Assembly: GCF_027912675.1 (NCBI RefSeq) | Contig: NZ_CP115757.1 | Span: forward strand, 248,001-312,000 | Source of the DNA: Paracoccus sp. SCSIO 75233 | GTDB taxonomy: Bacteria > Pseudomonadota > Alphaproteobacteria > Rhodobacterales > Rhodobacteraceae | Length of the DNA: 64,000 bases | Reading direction: 5' to 3' | Part shown: in pieces, positions 43,624 to 53,011 of the stretch | How positions within the stretch are numbered: position 1 is the first letter of the stretch | How the letters are laid out: every line of letters begins with the position of its first letter | Made by a program: the position numbers and the translations under genes | Notes under the pieces: generated by a model | Databases searched by the model: none | Seen by the model: the letters and a program-made list of their open reading frames with translations, nothing else | Told to the model about the DNA's origin: nothing

Positions 43624-44799
43624 ATGGCAAATCTGAAACTCACCGATGTCGCGAAATCCTATGGCGACGTGAATGTGCTTCGGAACATCAATCTCGATAT
43701 TACATCGGGCGAGTTCATCGTCTTTGTCGGCCCGTCCGGCTGCGGCAAATCCACCCTGCTGCGGATGATCGCGGGGCTGGAGCGGATCACCGGCGGCACG
43801 CTGGAAATCGACGGGCAGAAGATGAACGACATCCCGCCCAGCCAACGCGGGATCGCAATGGTGTTCCAGTCCTACGCGCTCTATCCGCATATGACGGTGC
43901 GCGACAATATGGCCTTCGCGCTCAAGATCGCCGGCCAGTCGAAGGAGCAGATACAGGAAGCCACCGACCGCGCCGGCAAGATGCTGCAACTGACGCCCTA
44001 TCTGGACCGTCTGCCCAAGGCGCTGTCGGGCGGGCAGCGTCAGCGTGTGGCCATCGGTCGGGCCATCGTGCGCGACCCGAAGGTCTATTTGTTCGACGAA
44101 CCGCTGTCGAATCTCGACGCCGCACTGCGCGTGGCAACCCGGATCGAGATCGCGCAGCTCAAGGAATCGATGCCCGACCGCACGATGATCTATGTCACCC
44201 ACGACCAGACGGAGGCGATGACGCTGGCCGACCGGATCGTCGTTCTGGCAGGTGGCGGCATCGCTCAGGTCGGCGCGCCGCTGGAGCTTTACGAACGCCC
44301 GATCAACGAATTCGTCGCCCAGTTCATCGGCTCCCCCGCCATGAACCTGCTGCCGGGGAAGGTCACCCAGACCGGCCAGCGGACGACCGTCCAACTCGAT
44401 GGTGGCGGCGTGGCAGAGGTCGCGATCCCCACCAAGCCGGAGGATCAGGGTCTCAGCGTCAATCTCGGCGTCCGGCCGGAGGATATGCGCGAAACCGACG
44501 GTCCGGCGCTGTTCGAAGGCACGGTCGATCTGACCGAGGCACTGGGCGAGGTCACGCTGCTCTATTTCGGCACCGGGCAGGAGGCGGAGCCGGTGATTGC
44601 CAAGCTGCCGGGTATCCATGCCGGCCTGAACCGCAAAACGGTGCGCCTGACCGCCGATCCCGAAGCGATGCATCTGTTCCATGAGGGCAACTCGTTGCTT
44701 TACCGCGACGGACCGCCGCCGCCGCGCCCGCGCGATGTGCCTGAACCGCCCGGCGGCGAAGACCTTGACGAGATCGCCAAACCGAACCCGGCACGCTGA
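43624..44799 (+). CDS. aglK: Alpha-glucoside ABC transporter ATPase AglK
   Basis: A 391-residue MalK-type ATPase that powers AglEFG. Walker A GPSGCGKST is at 38-46, Q-loop VFQSYAL, signature LSGGQRQR, Walker B YLFDEPLSNLD and the switch His in THDQTEAM. The C-terminal TOBE-like regulatory domain follows. The final proline-rich tail (DGPPPPRPRDVPEPP) is longer than usual. It starts 27 bases after aglA. Confidence 0.94.
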   Translation: MANLKLTDVAKSYGDVNVLRNINLDITSGEFIVFVGPSGCGKSTLLRMIAGLERITGGTLEIDGQKMNDIPPSQRGIAMVFQSYALYPHMTVRDNMAFALKIAGQSKEQIQEATDRAGKMLQLTPYLDRLPKALSGGQRQRVAIGRAIVRDPKVYLFDEPLSNLDAALRVATRIEIAQLKESMPDRTMIYVTHDQTEAMTLADRIVVLAGGGIAQVGAPLELYERPINEFVAQFIGSPAMNLLPGKVTQTGQRTTVQLDGGGVAEVAIPTKPEDQGLSVNLGVRPEDMRETDGPALFEGTVDLTEALGEVTLLYFGTGQEAEPVIAKLPGIHAGLNRKTVRLTADPEAMHLFHEGNSLLYRDGPPPPRPRDVPEPPGGEDLDEIAKPNPAR

Positions 44800-44859
44800 G
44801 CCTTCATTGACCCCTAGCGCCAACGCGCCTAATCCTGTCGCAAAGGCGAAGGGATCGGA

Positions 44860-46236
44860 ATGAAGATCATCATCTGCGGGACGGGGCAGGTCGGCTGGCA
44901 GATTGCCCGCCACCTGTCGGGCGAACGTAACGACGTCACCGTGATCGACAATAACGGCGAACTCGTGCGCCGCGCGACGGAGGCGCTTGATGTGCAGGGC
45001 GTCACCGGCTTTGCCAGCCATCCCGAGGTGCTGGACCGGGCGGGTGCGCGTGACGCCGATCTGATTATCGCCGCGACCTACTCGGACGAGGTGAACATGG
45101 TCACCTGTCAGGTCGCGCATTCGGTGTTTCAGGTGCCGCGCAAGATCGCCCGGCTGCGCAGCTCCGCCTATCTCGACGCGATTTATTCCGATCTCTACCG
45201 CACCGATCACCTGCCGATTGACGTCGTCATCAGCCCCGAACGCGAGGTCGCGCGCGCAGCGCTGGCGCGCCTGCGGGCGCCCTCTACCTTCGAGGCGGAG
45301 GATTTTCTGGACGGCAAGGTCCGGCTGCTGGGCCTCGTGCTGGACGAAACCTGCCCGGCGCTGAATACCCCGCTGCGGCAACTCAACGATCTGTTTTCCA
45401 GTCTCCGGGCGATTGTCGTCGGGGTCCGCCGTGAGGGGCGGCTATTCGCGCCGGAATCCAATGACCAGCTTTTCGCGGGCGATCAGATCTATGTCTTCTC
45501 TGACCGCGAGGATGTGGACCGCACGCTGGAAATCTTCGGCAAGCAGACCCAGCGGACGGAGCGGGTCATTATCATCGGCGGCGGCAATGTCGGCCTGTCG
45601 GTGGCCCGCAGCCTGGAAACCGCGCGCCAGCGGGTCCGTACCAAGATTATCGAGCGGAGCCGCGAAAGGGCGGAATTCGCGGCGGATTCGCTGGAACGGA
45701 CCATTGTGCTTCATGGCGACGGCCTGTCGGCGGAACTGCTGGAAGAGGCGTCGATTGCCAAGGCTGACGCCGTGCTGACGCTGACCGATGACGACAAGGT
45801 CAATATCCTCGCAGCGGTCCGGGCCAAACAGACCGGGGCGAAGCTGGTCGTCAGCCTTGTGAACGATCCGACACTTGTTTCGCTGATGGGGCCGCTCGAC
45901 ATTGACGCCTATATCAACCCGCGTTCAACTACGGTGTCGACCATCCTGCGCCATGTCCGGCACGGGCGTGTGCGCGACATCTATTCGATTGGCGACGCCG
46001 AGGCCGAGGTGATCGAGGCGCAGGTGCTGGCCACCTCCTCCATGTCAGGGCGGGCGATTCGCGATATCGACCTGCCGGAGGGCGCGCTGATCGGGATGGT
46101 GATGAAGAACGACAAGATCGTTAAGCCGAACCCCGACACGCGCATAGAGGAAGGCGATATCATCTGCATCTTCGCGCTCACCCCCGATGTCCCGGAGGTC
46201 GAGCGGCTGTTGCAGGTCGCCATCGACTTCTTCTGA
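44860..46236 (+). CDS. trkA: Trk potassium uptake regulatory subunit TrkA
   Basis: A 458-residue cytoplasmic protein that binds NAD(H)/ATP and gates the TrkH channel. It has two tandem RCK units: Rossmann motifs GTGQVGWQIA (about 7-16) and GGGNVGLSVA (about 237-246), each followed by a TrkA_C domain. It overlaps trkH by TGATG. Confidence 0.95.
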   Translation: MKIIICGTGQVGWQIARHLSGERNDVTVIDNNGELVRRATEALDVQGVTGFASHPEVLDRAGARDADLIIAATYSDEVNMVTCQVAHSVFQVPRKIARLRSSAYLDAIYSDLYRTDHLPIDVVISPEREVARAALARLRAPSTFEAEDFLDGKVRLLGLVLDETCPALNTPLRQLNDLFSSLRAIVVGVRREGRLFAPESNDQLFAGDQIYVFSDREDVDRTLEIFGKQTQRTERVIIIGGGNVGLSVARSLETARQRVRTKIIERSRERAEFAADSLERTIVLHGDGLSAELLEEASIAKADAVLTLTDDDKVNILAAVRAKQTGAKLVVSLVNDPTLVSLMGPLDIDAYINPRSTTVSTILRHVRHGRVRDIYSIGDAEAEVIEAQVLATSSMSGRAIRDIDLPEGALIGMVMKNDKIVKPNPDTRIEEGDIICIFALTPDVPEVERLLQVAIDFF

Positions 46237-47864
46237 TGTCCTTCTTCAGCCGGATGCCCCTGTTTGTGTTGCTGATCGGTGTCGCCGGTCTGGCAATGCT
46301 GGTTCCTGCGGCTTATGCAGCGGCAACGGCGTGGTATGAAATCGCGCGTTCCTTTCTGTTCAGCTCGGTGCTGATGCTGGTGCTGACCGCGCTTCTCGGT
46401 GCAGCGACCGCTGGGGGACGGCGGCCCGGCCCGCATGGCCGCTCCGTTCTGGCGACGATGCTGGGGGTGCTCGGCGTGCTGCCCATAGCGCTTGGCCTGC
46501 CGCTGGCAATGGTGCTGCCCGACACCGGGATATTCAACGCGTGGTGGGAGATGGTCAGTTGCCTGACCACAACCGGCGCATCGCTTTATGCCGCCGATAT
46601 GCTGGCCCCGCCGATCCATCTGTGGCGGGCGCTTGTCGGCTGGCTGGGCGGGTTGTTCATTCTGGTCAGCGCCGTGGCTGTGCTGTCGCCAATGAAGGTC
46701 GGCGGGTTCGAGATCCTGTCGTCACCCTATGGCCGGAGCGAACGTTTCAGGCCCCTGCCCGAAAGCGCCGATCCGCGCAACCAGCCGCAATTTTTCCTCG
46801 GCCTCGGTGCTGATCGCACGACGCCGTCGGCGCGGGCGATGCGGGTTCTGCGTGATGTCGGGCCGTATTACGCCGGGCTGACGCTGGCACTCTGGGTCAT
46901 TCTGCTGCTGGCAGGCGATCCGGGGCTGGTTGCCCTTTGCCGTGCGCTTGGCACGCTTTCGACCTCTGGCATCTCGCCGGTCGCCGGATCGGTCGGCGTG
47001 CATTCCGGCGTTCTGGGCGAGGTGGTTGTGGCGTTCTTCATGATCTTCGCCCTGACGCGGCGCTTCTGGCCCGGCGGCGGCGAGCTGCGCGCGACGGAAA
47101 CCTTGCGCACCGACCCCGAACTGCGCCTCGGGCTCACCGTCGTGGTGCTGGTGGCGCTGGTATTGTTCCTGCGCCATTTCTTCACCTCGTTCGAACAGGA
47201 AATCGCGGCATCGAATGTGGCGACGGGTGTTCTGATCTCACTTCGGAACGCGGCTGTCGCGGCCTGGGGCGGGTTCTTCAACGCCCTGTCATTCCTGACC
47301 ACGACCGGCTGGAACTCTGTCGACTGGCAGGGGGCGCGAAGCTGGTCCGGCCTTGAATCGCCGGGCCTTCTGCTGGCTGGGCTGGCGATCATGGGCGGCG
47401 GCGTCGCCACCACGGCGGGCGGGGTGAAGCTGCTGCGCGTCTACGCACTGGCCCGGCAGAGCGAGCGTGAGCTGGAGCGGGTCGTGCATCCCACCTCCGT
47501 CAGTGGCGGCGGCCGCATGGCGCGGCGGCTGCGCAGCGAGGGGGCCTATCTGGCCTTCATCTTCTTCATGCTCTTTGCGCTGTCCATTGCCGTGACCGTG
47601 CTGCTGGTATCGATTCGGCCCATCGAGTTTGACACGGCAGTGATTCTCTCCGTCTCTGCCCTGACAAACACCGGACCGCTGGCCGGGACCATCCATCTGA
47701 CCCCCAGCTTCGAATCAACCGCCGGTTTCGCCTCAAACCCCTGGGAAGGCTGGTCCGGCCTTGCTGCGCTGCCGAAAACGGTGCTGGCGGGGGCTATGAT
47801 TGTGGGGCGGTTGGAGACGTTGGCGATATTGGCGCTGGTCACGCCGGATTTCTGGCGTCGCTGA
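46236..47864 (+). CDS. trkH: Trk-type potassium uptake protein TrkH
   Basis: A 542-residue channel subunit with about ten helices. Four pore-loop-like elements are visible: WEMVSCLTTTGASL, GTLSTSGISP, LSFLTTTGWNS and LSALTNTGPL. Conserved Gly residues form the selectivity filter. It starts on the trkA stop, so the two subunits are coupled. A K+ role follows from the family. Confidence 0.92.
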   Translation: MSFFSRMPLFVLLIGVAGLAMLVPAAYAAATAWYEIARSFLFSSVLMLVLTALLGAATAGGRRPGPHGRSVLATMLGVLGVLPIALGLPLAMVLPDTGIFNAWWEMVSCLTTTGASLYAADMLAPPIHLWRALVGWLGGLFILVSAVAVLSPMKVGGFEILSSPYGRSERFRPLPESADPRNQPQFFLGLGADRTTPSARAMRVLRDVGPYYAGLTLALWVILLLAGDPGLVALCRALGTLSTSGISPVAGSVGVHSGVLGEVVVAFFMIFALTRRFWPGGGELRATETLRTDPELRLGLTVVVLVALVLFLRHFFTSFEQEIAASNVATGVLISLRNAAVAAWGGFFNALSFLTTTGWNSVDWQGARSWSGLESPGLLLAGLAIMGGGVATTAGGVKLLRVYALARQSERELERVVHPTSVSGGGRMARRLRSEGAYLAFIFFMLFALSIAVTVLLVSIRPIEFDTAVILSVSALTNTGPLAGTIHLTPSFESTAGFASNPWEGWSGLAALPKTVLAGAMIVGRLETLAILALVTPDFWRR

Positions 47865-47957
47865 TTGGCAACAGGATCACGGAGTTCGCATCCAAATCTT
47901 GTAAGTTACCGATTCGTCCCATAGATTTTCGAGAACCAACAAGAAAAGGGACCTAAC

Positions 47958-48191
47958 ATGGCTGGCGACAAACAGAATCTTCAGGATGCTTTCCTGAATC
48001 ACGTGCGCAAGGCCAAGGTTCCGGTGACGATCTTTCTGATCAACGGCGTGAAACTTCAGGGCGTTATCACCTGGTTCGATAACTTCTGTGTATTGCTGCG
48101 CCGGGACGGTCAATCACAGCTCGTCTATAAACACGCCATTTCGACCATCATGCCGGGTGCGCCGATCAGCCTGTATGAGGGCGACGACTGA
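47958..48191 (+). CDS. hfq: RNA chaperone Hfq
   Basis: A 77-residue Sm-fold hexamer that pairs small RNAs with mRNAs. Sm1 ([27 protein letters not shown]) and Sm2 ([13 protein letters not shown]) are both intact. The short tail [11 protein letters not shown] is typical of alphaproteobacteria. It is followed directly by hflX. Confidence 0.98.
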   Translation: MAGDKQNLQDAFLNHVRKAKVPVTIFLINGVKLQGVITWFDNFCVLLRRDGQSQLVYKHAISTIMPGAPISLYEGDD

Positions 48192-49490
48192 TTGGCTGAG
48201 CCGCACGTCACCGAACGCGCGCCGACGCGCGCCTTTGTCCTGCATCCCGACATAGACGGCAGCGCCGCGCCGCGCCGCGCGCCGGAAAGCGCGCTGGCCG
48301 AAGCCGTGGCGCTGGCCGAGGCTTTGCCGGGGATCGAGATCGTGGGCGCAGAGGCCGTGCGCCTGCGCAACCCGTCGCCGGGGCAGCTTTTCTCGGCCGG
48401 CAAGCTGGACGAGGTGGCGGCGTCGCTGGAGGCGGTCGAGGCCGAGCTGGTGCTGATCGACGGGCCGGTTACGCCGGTGCAGCAGCGCAATCTGGAAAAG
48501 CAATGGGACGTCAAGATCCTCGACCGGACCGGGCTGATCCTAGAAATCTTCGCGGATCGGGCGCGGACGCGGGAGGGGGTGCTGCAAGTCGAACTCGCCG
48601 CGCTCAGCTATCAGCGGACACGGCTGGTGCGGGCGTGGACCCACCTTGAACGTCAGCGGGGCGGTCTCGGCTTCGTCGGCGGCCCGGGTGAAACGCAGAT
48701 CGAGGCTGACCGGCGGGCGATTGACGAGCAGACGACCCGGCTCAGGCGTCAGCTTGAGCGGGTGGTGAAAACACGCAGCCTGCACAGGGCCTCGCGCGCC
48801 AAGGTGCCGTATCCGATCGTGGCGCTGGTGGGCTATACGAATGCCGGGAAATCGACGCTGTTCAACCGCATGACCGGGGCGGAGGTGCTGGCGAAAGACA
48901 TGCTGTTCGCGACGCTGGACCCGACGATGCGGGCGATCCGTCTGCCCGGCGGGCGGCAGATCATTCTGTCGGACACGGTTGGGTTCATCAGCGATCTGCC
49001 GACCGAGCTGGTCGCGGCGTTCCGGGCCACGCTGGAGGAGGTTCTGGAGGCGGATCTGATCCTGCATGTGCGCGACATCAGCCATCCAGAGACCGAGGAA
49101 CAGGCCGAGGATGTGGCCGAAATCCTTGAATCGCTGGGCGTTGACGAGGATGTGGCGCTGGTCGAGGTGTGGAACAAGATCGACGCGCTGAGCCCGGCGA
49201 CGCGGGCGGCACTGCGCCGGACCGGGGGGCGCAGCGAGGCGGTGCAGGCCATAAGCGCACTGACGGGCGAAGGGCTGGACGATCTGGCCGAGACCATCGA
49301 AGCCGCGCTTGAGGAGGTGCTGTCCGAACCGCGCGAACCGGCAGAACTGCGGCTGGATTTCAGCGAGGGAAAACGCCGCGCCTGGCTGCATGAGGCGGGT
49401 GTTGTCGAGTCGGAGGAGGTGACCGAGGACGGCCATGTCATCCGAGTCAACTGGACAACAAGACAGCGGCAGGCCTTCGGCGCGCTCTAG
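48192..49490 (+). CDS. hflX: GTPase HflX
   Basis: A 432-residue ribosome-associated GTPase that splits stalled ribosomes after stress. The N-terminal HflX domain contains LRNPSPGQLFSAGKL and the glycine-rich GGLGFVGGPGETQIEADRR. The G domain has G1 GYTNAGKST, G3 DTVGFI and G4 NKID. The start is TTG immediately after the hfq stop, without an intergenic gap. Confidence 0.95.
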   Translation: MAEPHVTERAPTRAFVLHPDIDGSAAPRRAPESALAEAVALAEALPGIEIVGAEAVRLRNPSPGQLFSAGKLDEVAASLEAVEAELVLIDGPVTPVQQRNLEKQWDVKILDRTGLILEIFADRARTREGVLQVELAALSYQRTRLVRAWTHLERQRGGLGFVGGPGETQIEADRRAIDEQTTRLRRQLERVVKTRSLHRASRAKVPYPIVALVGYTNAGKSTLFNRMTGAEVLAKDMLFATLDPTMRAIRLPGGRQIILSDTVGFISDLPTELVAAFRATLEEVLEADLILHVRDISHPETEEQAEDVAEILESLGVDEDVALVEVWNKIDALSPATRAALRRTGGRSEAVQAISALTGEGLDDLAETIEAALEEVLSEPREPAELRLDFSEGKRRAWLHEAGVVESEEVTEDGHVIRVNWTTRQRQAFGAL

Positions 49491-49494
49491 CGCC

Positions 49495-49519
49495 GAAACC
49501 CCAGCCTGTGCTGGGTTTC
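49495..49519 (+). terminator. Hairpin after hflX
   Basis: GAAACCCCAGC (49495-49505), loop CTGT, GCTGGGTTTC (49510-49519); a stem of 10 pairs with one bulged C, just after the hflX stop. The T-rich tail is short. Confidence 0.5.
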
Positions 49520-49533
49520 ACAGCGCACAACCC

Positions 49534-49572
49534 GTACACATGGCGTACACAAGCTGTACACCGACGGTACAC
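49534..49572 (+). repeat. Four GTACAC repeats at exact 11-bp spacing
   Basis: Perfect GTACAC at 49534, 49545, 49556 and 49567, each followed by a different 5-base spacer (ATGGC, AAGCT, CGACG). One repeat per helical turn, placed between the hflX terminator and a convergent lipoprotein gene. No coding explanation is evident. Confidence 0.75.
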
Positions 49573-49662
49573 GCAGCACCGCATGATTTGTCAGCGGACA
49601 CCCCGGCGTAAAATTCCGGTCCGGGATGCCCGCTGCGATTTTACGAATCGTTCAGGCCTCGG

Positions 49663-49911
49663 TCAGAGATCGTTGGCGTTGTTCAACAGGTCGGCGGCGC
49701 GGACGGTCCGGCCGCTGGGCAGGCGGCAGAGATCGGCGCGGCGGCGGTTGACGACGCGGTTCATGACTTCCCCGCCGACCGACTCGCAATAGAGGGCGGC
49801 GGGATCGACCTGAACCCGCATGGTGCTGGTGGTCGAATTCGAGTTGCTGCTGCCACCGCCGCCACAAGCGGCGAGCAGGGGAATCACGGTCATAAGAATT
49901 AGGGGGCGCAT
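49663..49911 (-). CDS. Small lipoprotein, DUF333-like
   Basis: An 82-residue protein with a lipoprotein signal ending LAAC (Cys about 16) and a Gly/Ser/Thr linker. The C-terminal stretch ALYCESVGGEVMNR to CRLPSGRTVRAADLLN has the pair of cysteines and the pattern of DUF333. Function unknown; outer-membrane or periplasmic location expected. Confidence 0.75.
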   Translation of the reverse strand: MRPLILMTVIPLLAACGGGGSSNSNSTTSTMRVQVDPAALYCESVGGEVMNRVVNRRRADLCRLPSGRTVRAADLLNNANDL

Positions 49912-50348
49912 GGGGCCTCAGGTTGTTTGAAATAATGATGGAACAACTCAGGAGACAAAGAGTCGTTCCGTTCCTGGGTTCAAACGGACGAAACTTCAAT
50001 CAAAGATTGCGTTACCTGATAAAAGGGCGGGTCAGCAAGGAGCTTTGACTGGCGCTGACCCGCCTGAAAGGTGGATTTGCATACAGGCGAGATGCGTATC
50101 AACCAATCAATAATCATGAATTATCATATAGTTGTGAGTTCAGCAATCAAATTTTTATAATTTGCTAAAATGCGTAATAAAAATACAAGATTTGCAACTG
50201 AAACGCGTGTTTTTCCTACGTTTTCCGAATATCCGAACTGGCGAACAGGTCGTCGCACGACAAACCGCCTTGACCCATGACGGGGCTTTCGCCCTAAACT
50301 TGTCCACCAAATCCGGGCAGAATCGCCCGCGTGACACAAGGGGTTGCC
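49912..50348. other. AT-rich regulatory gap upstream of the nucleoside uptake operon
   Basis: 437 bases without a supported gene. It contains a strong inverted repeat at 50026-50064 and, from about 50090 to 50220, a tract far richer in A and T than the genome. The promoter of the downstream operon is expected here. Confidence 0.5.
50026..50064 (-). terminator. 11-bp inverted repeat with T-run on the minus strand
   Basis: GGCGGGTCAGC (50026-50036) and GCTGACCCGCC (50054-50064) with a 17-base loop. Read on the minus strand the stem is followed by CTTTT, so it could end a leftward transcript, perhaps an unrecognised small RNA from the AT-rich tract. A purely structural role is possible. Confidence 0.45.
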
Positions 50349-51338
50349 ATGACCGTAAACAAAACTCTTTTCGCCTCGGTTGCTGTGATCGGCCTGACGG
50401 CGGGGGCCGCATTCGCCGAACCGGCGCTGATTTTCGATCTGGGCGGCAAGTTTGACAAGTCCTTTAACGAATCCGCTTACACCGGCGCGGCACGCTGGGC
50501 GGAGGAGACCGGCGGCAGCTATAAAGAGCTGGAGATGCAGTCCGAGGCCCAGCGGGAACAGGCGCTGCGGCGCTTGGCGCAGAGCGGCGCAAACCCGATT
50601 GTGATGACCGGCTTTGCCTTTGCCGAGGTGCTGAACAAGATCGCGCCCGACTATGCGGACACGAAATTCGTCATTATCGACGGCGTGGTCGAGCAGCCGA
50701 ATGTGCAGTCGAATATCTTCAATGAGGGTGAGGGGTCGTATCTGGCGGGCATCATGGCCGCGCAGGCTTCTGAATCCGGGACGGTCGGGTTTATCGGCGG
50801 CATGGATATTCCGCTGATCCATAAATTCGAGTGCGGTTATCGTCAGGGTTTCCTGGCCGCCAACCCCGAGGGTGAGGTTATCATCAACTACACCGGCACG
50901 ACGCCTGCGGCGTGGAACGATCCGGTGAAGGGCGGGGAACTGACCCGCGCGCAGATCTCCCAAGGGGCGGACGTGATCTATGCGGCGGCGGGCGGCACCG
51001 GGATCGGTGTGTTGCAGACCGCTGCGGATGAGGGGGTTCTGTCCATCGGTGTGGACAGCAACCAGAACCATCTGCATCCGGGCAAGGTTCTGACCTCGGT
51101 CGTCAAGAATGTCGATGTGGCCGTGTTTGACGCCTTTACCGCCGGTGAAGCGGTCGAGCCGGGGTTGAAAGTCTGGGATGTCGCTTCGGGCGGTGTCGAC
51201 GTCGCGATGGATGATAACAATGCCGCGCTTGTCTCGGAAGAGATGAAGGCAGCGGTCGATGACGCGCGGGCGAAGATCACCTCGGGCGAGATCGAGGTTC
51301 ATGACTATATGACTGACAATAGCTGCCCGGTCGATTGA
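50349..51338 (+). CDS. BMP family nucleoside ABC transporter, substrate-binding protein
   Basis: A 329-residue periplasmic binding protein of the BmpA/Med family, which binds purine nucleosides. A Sec signal ends near AAFAEP (about 22). Core motifs FDLGGKFDKSFNESAYTGA, GFAFAEVLNKIAPDYAD and VGFIGGMDIPLIHKFECGYRQGF are typical. The ATG at 50349 has AAGGGG ahead. It heads a five-gene operon ending in purine nucleoside phosphorylase, which supports nucleoside uptake. Confidence 0.92.
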   Translation: MTVNKTLFASVAVIGLTAGAAFAEPALIFDLGGKFDKSFNESAYTGAARWAEETGGSYKELEMQSEAQREQALRRLAQSGANPIVMTGFAFAEVLNKIAPDYADTKFVIIDGVVEQPNVQSNIFNEGEGSYLAGIMAAQASESGTVGFIGGMDIPLIHKFECGYRQGFLAANPEGEVIINYTGTTPAAWNDPVKGGELTRAQISQGADVIYAAAGGTGIGVLQTAADEGVLSIGVDSNQNHLHPGKVLTSVVKNVDVAVFDAFTAGEAVEPGLKVWDVASGGVDVAMDDNNAALVSEEMKAAVDDARAKITSGEIEVHDYMTDNSCPVD

Positions 51339-53011
51339 TGCCCGAGGCGGTGGCGCAAGAAGGGGGGCCGGGTGCGGCCCCCCAAAACGTGGCGGCGATT
51401 GAGCTGCGCGGTATTTCCAAGGCGTTCGGCCCGGTTCAGGCCAACAAGAATATCGATCTGACGGTCGCGAAAGGATCGATCCACGGCATCATCGGGGAGA
51501 ACGGGGCCGGGAAATCGACGCTGATGTCGATTCTCTATGGGTTCTACAAGCCCGACCGGGGGGAGATCCGCATCAACGGCTCGCCGGTTCAGATCACCGA
51601 TTCCATGGCCGCGATCCGTTCGGGCATCGGCATGGTGTTTCAGCATTTCAAGCTGGTGCGGAATTTCACCGTGCTGGAGAATATTATTCTGGGCGCGGAG
51701 GACGGGCCGATGTTGCGGCCGTCTCTGGCGCGGGCGCGGACGCGGCTGCGGGAACTGGCCGAGGAATATGAATTGCAGGTCGATCCCGACGAGACGATCG
51801 AGGAATTGTCGGTCGGCCATCAGCAGCGGGTGGAGATCCTGAAGGCGCTGTACCGGCAGGCGGATATCCTGATCCTCGATGAGCCGACGGGGGTGCTGAC
51901 ACCGGCGGAGGCGGATCATCTGTTCCGCATTCTCGAAGGGCTGAAGAATGAGGGCAAGACGATCATCCTCATTACCCACAAGCTGCGCGAGATCATGGAG
52001 ATCACCGACACCGTGTCGGTGATGCGGCGCGGCGAGATGGTTGCCAGTGTCAAAACCGCCGAGACCAGCCCCGAGGAGCTGGCGGAGCTGATGGTTGGCC
52101 GCAAGGTGCTGATGGAGGTCGACAAGCAGCCCGCCCGGCCCGGCGAAACTGTGCTTGAGGTCCGCAATCTGCGCCTGGTCGATGACGAGGGGGTGGAGCG
52201 GATCCGGGGCATTGATTTCAGCATCCGCGCCGGTGAGATCGTGGGGATCGCGGGTGTCTCCGGCAATGGGCAGACGCAGTTGCTGGAGTTGCTGGGCGGC
52301 TTCCCCGAGAAGGGCGCGAAGGTCAGCGGCGAGATTTTCGTCAACGGGCAGAGCATTGACCTGACCGGGACGAAATCCGATGCGGCGACGCGGCGGATGC
52401 GCGGGATCGGCCATGTGCCTGAGGACCGGCAGGATGAAGGGCTGATCATGGATTTCGCGGCGTGGGAAAACGTCGCGTTCGGCTATCACCGTGCGCCGGA
52501 ATACAGCAAGGGTGTATTCATGGACCGGGTGGCGATCCGCCAAGATGCGGAGGGCAAGATCGCGCGTTTCGACATCCGCCCGCCGACCTGTGATCTGGCG
52601 GCGCGCAATTTCTCCGGCGGGAACCAGCAGAAGATCGTCGTGGCCCGCGAGGTGGAGCGGAACCCGGATCTGCTGCTGATCGGGCAGCCGACGCGCGGCG
52701 TCGATATTGGCGCCATCGAGTTCATTCACAAGCGCATCGTCGAATTGCGCGATGCGGGCAAGGCGGTGCTTCTGGTCAGTGTGGAACTGGACGAGATCAT
52801 GTCGCTGAGCGACCGGATTCTGGTGATGTTCGACGGCATGATCATGGGTGAACGGCAGGCGGAAAACACCTCCGCCGGGGAGTTGGGGCTGCTGATGGCA
52901 GGCGTGACCGAGACCGATGACGCAAGCCGGGACGACGGTATTCCGCCCGGCCACAGCCACCCGGCGGACCATCCTGCCGAGCCGACCGCCACGCCAGAGG
53001 GGGGACGCTGA
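51338..53011 (+). CDS. Nucleoside ABC transporter ATP-binding protein (two-domain)
   Basis: A 557-residue double ATPase of the sugar/nucleoside (CUT2-like) class. The first domain is canonical: Walker A GENGAGKST, signature LSVGHQQR and Walker B LILDEPTGVL. The second has a degenerate P-loop GVSGNGQTQLL but a normal signature (FSGGNQQK), as is usual. The C-terminus is a His/Pro-rich tail. It starts on the last base of the binding-protein stop. Confidence 0.92.
   Translation: MPEAVAQEGGPGAAPQNVAAIELRGISKAFGPVQANKNIDLTVAKGSIHGIIGENGAGKSTLMSILYGFYKPDRGEIRINGSPVQITDSMAAIRSGIGMVFQHFKLVRNFTVLENIILGAEDGPMLRPSLARARTRLRELAEEYELQVDPDETIEELSVGHQQRVEILKALYRQADILILDEPTGVLTPAEADHLFRILEGLKNEGKTIILITHKLREIMEITDTVSVMRRGEMVASVKTAETSPEELAELMVGRKVLMEVDKQPARPGETVLEVRNLRLVDDEGVERIRGIDFSIRAGEIVGIAGVSGNGQTQLLELLGGFPEKGAKVSGEIFVNGQSIDLTGTKSDAATRRMRGIGHVPEDRQDEGLIMDFAAWENVAFGYHRAPEYSKGVFMDRVAIRQDAEGKIARFDIRPPTCDLAARNFSGGNQQKIVVAREVERNPDLLLIGQPTRGVDIGAIEFIHKRIVELRDAGKAVLLVSVELDEIMSLSDRILVMFDGMIMGERQAENTSAGELGLLMAGVTETDDASRDDGIPPGHSHPADHPAEPTATPEGGR

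Noticed and set aside
42370..45381. 1003-residue minus-strand open frame
   Set aside because: Runs antisense through aglA, aglK and the start of trkA, has no ribosome site or domain, and is explained by high-GC codon bias.
49508..49792. 94-residue plus-strand frame across the GTACAC repeats
   Set aside because: Reads through a hairpin and antisense into the lipoprotein gene; no ribosome site.
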